Shown here: in pieces, positions 62,335 to 64,000 of the stretch | Layout: each line of letters starts with the position of its first letter | Numbering within the stretch: position 1 is the stretch's first letter | Source: Thunnus maccoyii | Lineage: Eukaryota; Chordata; Actinopteri; Scombriformes; Scombridae | Length of the DNA: 64,000 bases | Assembly: GCF_910596095.1 (NCBI RefSeq) | Contig: NC_056534.1 | Location: 37,123,588-37,187,587 of the forward strand | Reading direction: 5' to 3' | Program-made: the position numbers and the translations under genes | The notes under the pieces: model-generated | Database searches by the model: none | Told to the model about the DNA's origin: nothing | What the model saw: only the letters and a program-made list of their open reading frames with translations

Positions 62335-62513
62335 ATGTCAGTGATGTGGGTGGTGAAGGTGGTCGGCCTGGGGGTGGTGGCAGTCTCACTTAGTGCGGAG
62401 TTGCTTGGCTGGCTCCTGCGTCGCTTCAGGCCTGGAAGAAGTCTCAATGAGGTCCTCTTCTTCCCCTCAGAGGTGGCCTGTGTGGAACACATCTTCACTC
62501 CTTCTTCAACTCA
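62335..62513 (+). CDS. pld6: pld6 coding exon 1 (residues 1-60, split)
   Basis: The 179-bp exon encodes the membrane anchor, a basic linker and the conserved LFFPSEVACVEHIFTPSST. It ends with CA of a split codon before the GTAAGT donor. Confidence 0.93.
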
Positions 62514-64000
62514 GTAAGTGAGACATATTCACTGTGCTTATCATATATACACACACAAGTATATGAAGCCGCTTGATGCTTTCAATGTATTTACCATTAC
62601 TCATTCCCACAGTTATTTATTTAACAGGACAATTCTTTTATCTATTGAATACATTTTTCCATGGGAAATCAGACCTAAAAGCCAAAGTTAGCCATTACAT
62701 CCTATGAAAGATCCTGCAGCTAATACAGTAAGTAGACACACTCTTGTTTTCTGCCCTTCTAGTGCCTGTTGCTGCTCATTGCCTCATGGTTTGGAGACCT
62801 CCTTCTCCCATCTTCTCCGCCACATCCTGTCTGCTTCCTCCACTCTGGACTTGTGTGTTTTTGCCTTTTCCAACATGGACCTGAGCAGGGCTGTACTAGC
62901 ACTGCATAGCAGGAGTGTGACCATCAGAGTCCTCACTGACAAGCACTACGCTGCCATCACTGGCTCCCAGATAGGAGTCCTCCGCAAGGCTGGTAAGGGA
63001 AACAGATCTGTTTCTCTTTCAAATCATTTTTTTCTATCTGTCTTCATACTGTGTGACCTTAACAGTCATATTGATGTAGCCTCTCTATGCCAAGAAACTT
63101 CAAACATAAAGACCCAGGGAATCCAATTTTGTCCTTAGATATTATTTGTTAAAAAAAAAAGTCACATTAACCTCTGTGGGATCATTTTACTGGAAGGATG
63201 ACTCAGGTCTTGCTTGACAAAAGGTGCTCTCGGTCTATCAGTGTCATTGTTAGTAAGTCTCACAGGTTTCCTCAGTGGTGAATGGAGAGATGATTGGAAC
63301 TGTCTGGGGGAATGGAGGTTGCCACTACAAGCCCTATTATGAGTCAGAGTCATCATGCTCTGAAAGATCTGAAAGAGTTTGTGTCACGTGTTTGACTCAC
63401 GCTGTCTCACTTTCTCCGTTAGCCATCTGCATTTAATAAATTACTGCTACGGTATATTGTTAAGTAAGAATTAAGTAAGTAAGAAATTGGCAAGCAGGGC
63501 AACAAATTTCATTAGGCAAAGTGTTTCTTTGTGTGCGTGTGTGTGTAAGTTGACTGCATACCTCATGAGAACCACTTTGGCACAATCAACTCCTCTTGTG
63601 ATACAGTGTCTGTTATATTTTGTCATTTTCCTGCAGAAACCTTTCATCCTCAGCTATTTGAATATAAAAGAACCAAGTGCACAGTGCTTCTGCTTAGTTT
63701 ACATCACTGGTTTAGTATCACTAGGTGAGTACTGGTTGAGGTAATCCAGAGACAGACAAGGAAAATGATCTTAAAGGGGTCAAAACAGGAAAGAACCCAA
63801 ACTTGTATCGCCTGTTGCATCTTCTTGTTCATTTCTGACTCTCTTGACTTCGAGCTGTGAAAAATAATATTTTAAAAAGCCAAAAAGGCATTTACACACA
63901 GTGATTAGGGAGGTGTACAGGACAGCTTTCTTGGAACAGAAATACTCAAGACAACAAGATGAGTATGGTTTCCATTCTACACAAGTAGAGACAGATACTG
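62335..64000 (+). CDS. pld6: Mitochondrial phospholipase D6 (Zucchini), 5' part only
   Basis: Two exons, 62335-62513 and 62763-62992, join in phase 2 to give 136 codons plus a split Gly codon. An N-terminal hydrophobic stretch (residues 5-21, VVKVVGLGVVAVSL) is the expected outer-mitochondrial-membrane anchor, followed by a basic RRFRPGRS. Family landmarks follow: EVLFFPSEVACVEH, CSLPHGLE, STLDLCVFAFSN, VTIRVLTDKHY and GSQIGVLRKAG. PLD6 is described as a cardiolipin hydrolase acting at the mitochondrial surface, and as the piRNA-pathway nuclease Zucchini. The exon that should carry the HxKxxxxD catalytic motif is not found by 64000, so the gene is cut by the window edge, not shown to be broken. 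ATG 62335 is chosen because it directly precedes the membrane anchor; an upstream in-frame extension is possible but hydrophilic. Confidence 0.93.
62763..62992 (+). CDS. pld6: pld6 coding exon 2 (residues 60-137, split)
   Basis: The 230-bp exon after CCCTTCTAG starts by completing His60, then ACCCSLPHGLETSF and on to ITGSQIGVLRKAG. It ends in phase 1 at GTAAGG. It forms the first half of the PLD fold, before the catalytic loop. Confidence 0.94.
62993..64000 (+). other. pld6: pld6 intron 2 (incomplete)
   Basis: No continuation of the protein was found in any plus-strand frame to the end of the window. Only a short GT-rich stretch near 63535-63546 stands out. Confidence 0.75.

Overview
The window is chromosomal DNA of a ray-finned fish. 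Genes are split into exons by long, repeat-rich introns. The intergenic DNA is full of (CA)n, (TC)n and (GAAA)n microsatellites, hAT-type MITEs and decayed L2-type LINE pieces of the kind that fill teleost, probably percomorph, genomes. No bacterial-style operon, CRISPR array, rRNA or tRNA was seen.

Three protein-coding genes can be read. (1) plppr2 (phospholipid phosphatase-related protein 2), plus strand. Seven coding exons between 1263 and 43233 join in frame to a complete 342-residue six-pass membrane protein. Its 3' UTR probably runs to about 45.3 kb. The promoter and any 5' UTR exon lie left of the window. Introns 1 (17.3 kb) and 2 (20.7 kb) hold most of the repeats. (2) elof1 (transcription elongation factor 1 homolog), minus strand. 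Three coding exons between 60008 and 58508 join to a complete 83-residue zinc-ribbon protein, with a noncoding first exon near 60.4 kb and a likely poly(A) signal near 57.29 kb. (3) pld6 (mitochondrial phospholipase D6, Zucchini), plus strand. Only its first two coding exons are present (62335-62992); the exon with the catalytic HKD motif is beyond the right edge.

Layout: 1-1262 is upstream intron or 5' flank. 1263-45.3 kb is plppr2, with a ~780-bp foldback element (13.26-14.04 kb), several MITEs and a degraded minus-strand L2 LINE (21.1-23.3 kb or a little beyond) in its introns. 45.3-57.3 kb is intergenic, with microsatellites, MITE-like pieces and one unexplained possible two-exon small ORF (51.5/54.3 kb). 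57.3-60.5 kb is elof1. 60.5-62.3 kb is the space between the divergent elof1 and pld6. 62.3 kb to the end is partial pld6.

The three genes do not form a pathway: plppr2 is a neuronal membrane signalling protein, elof1 a general transcription and DNA-repair factor, and pld6 a mitochondrial/piRNA factor. plppr2-elof1 linkage matches human 19p13.2, whereas human PLD6 is on chromosome 17. No clear new biological system was found. The most unusual items are the large foldback element, two perfect 16-bp-arm palindromes near 37 kb, RFX-type X-boxes, a homeodomain-site cluster near 2.1 kb, and the possible 39-codon spliced ORF.
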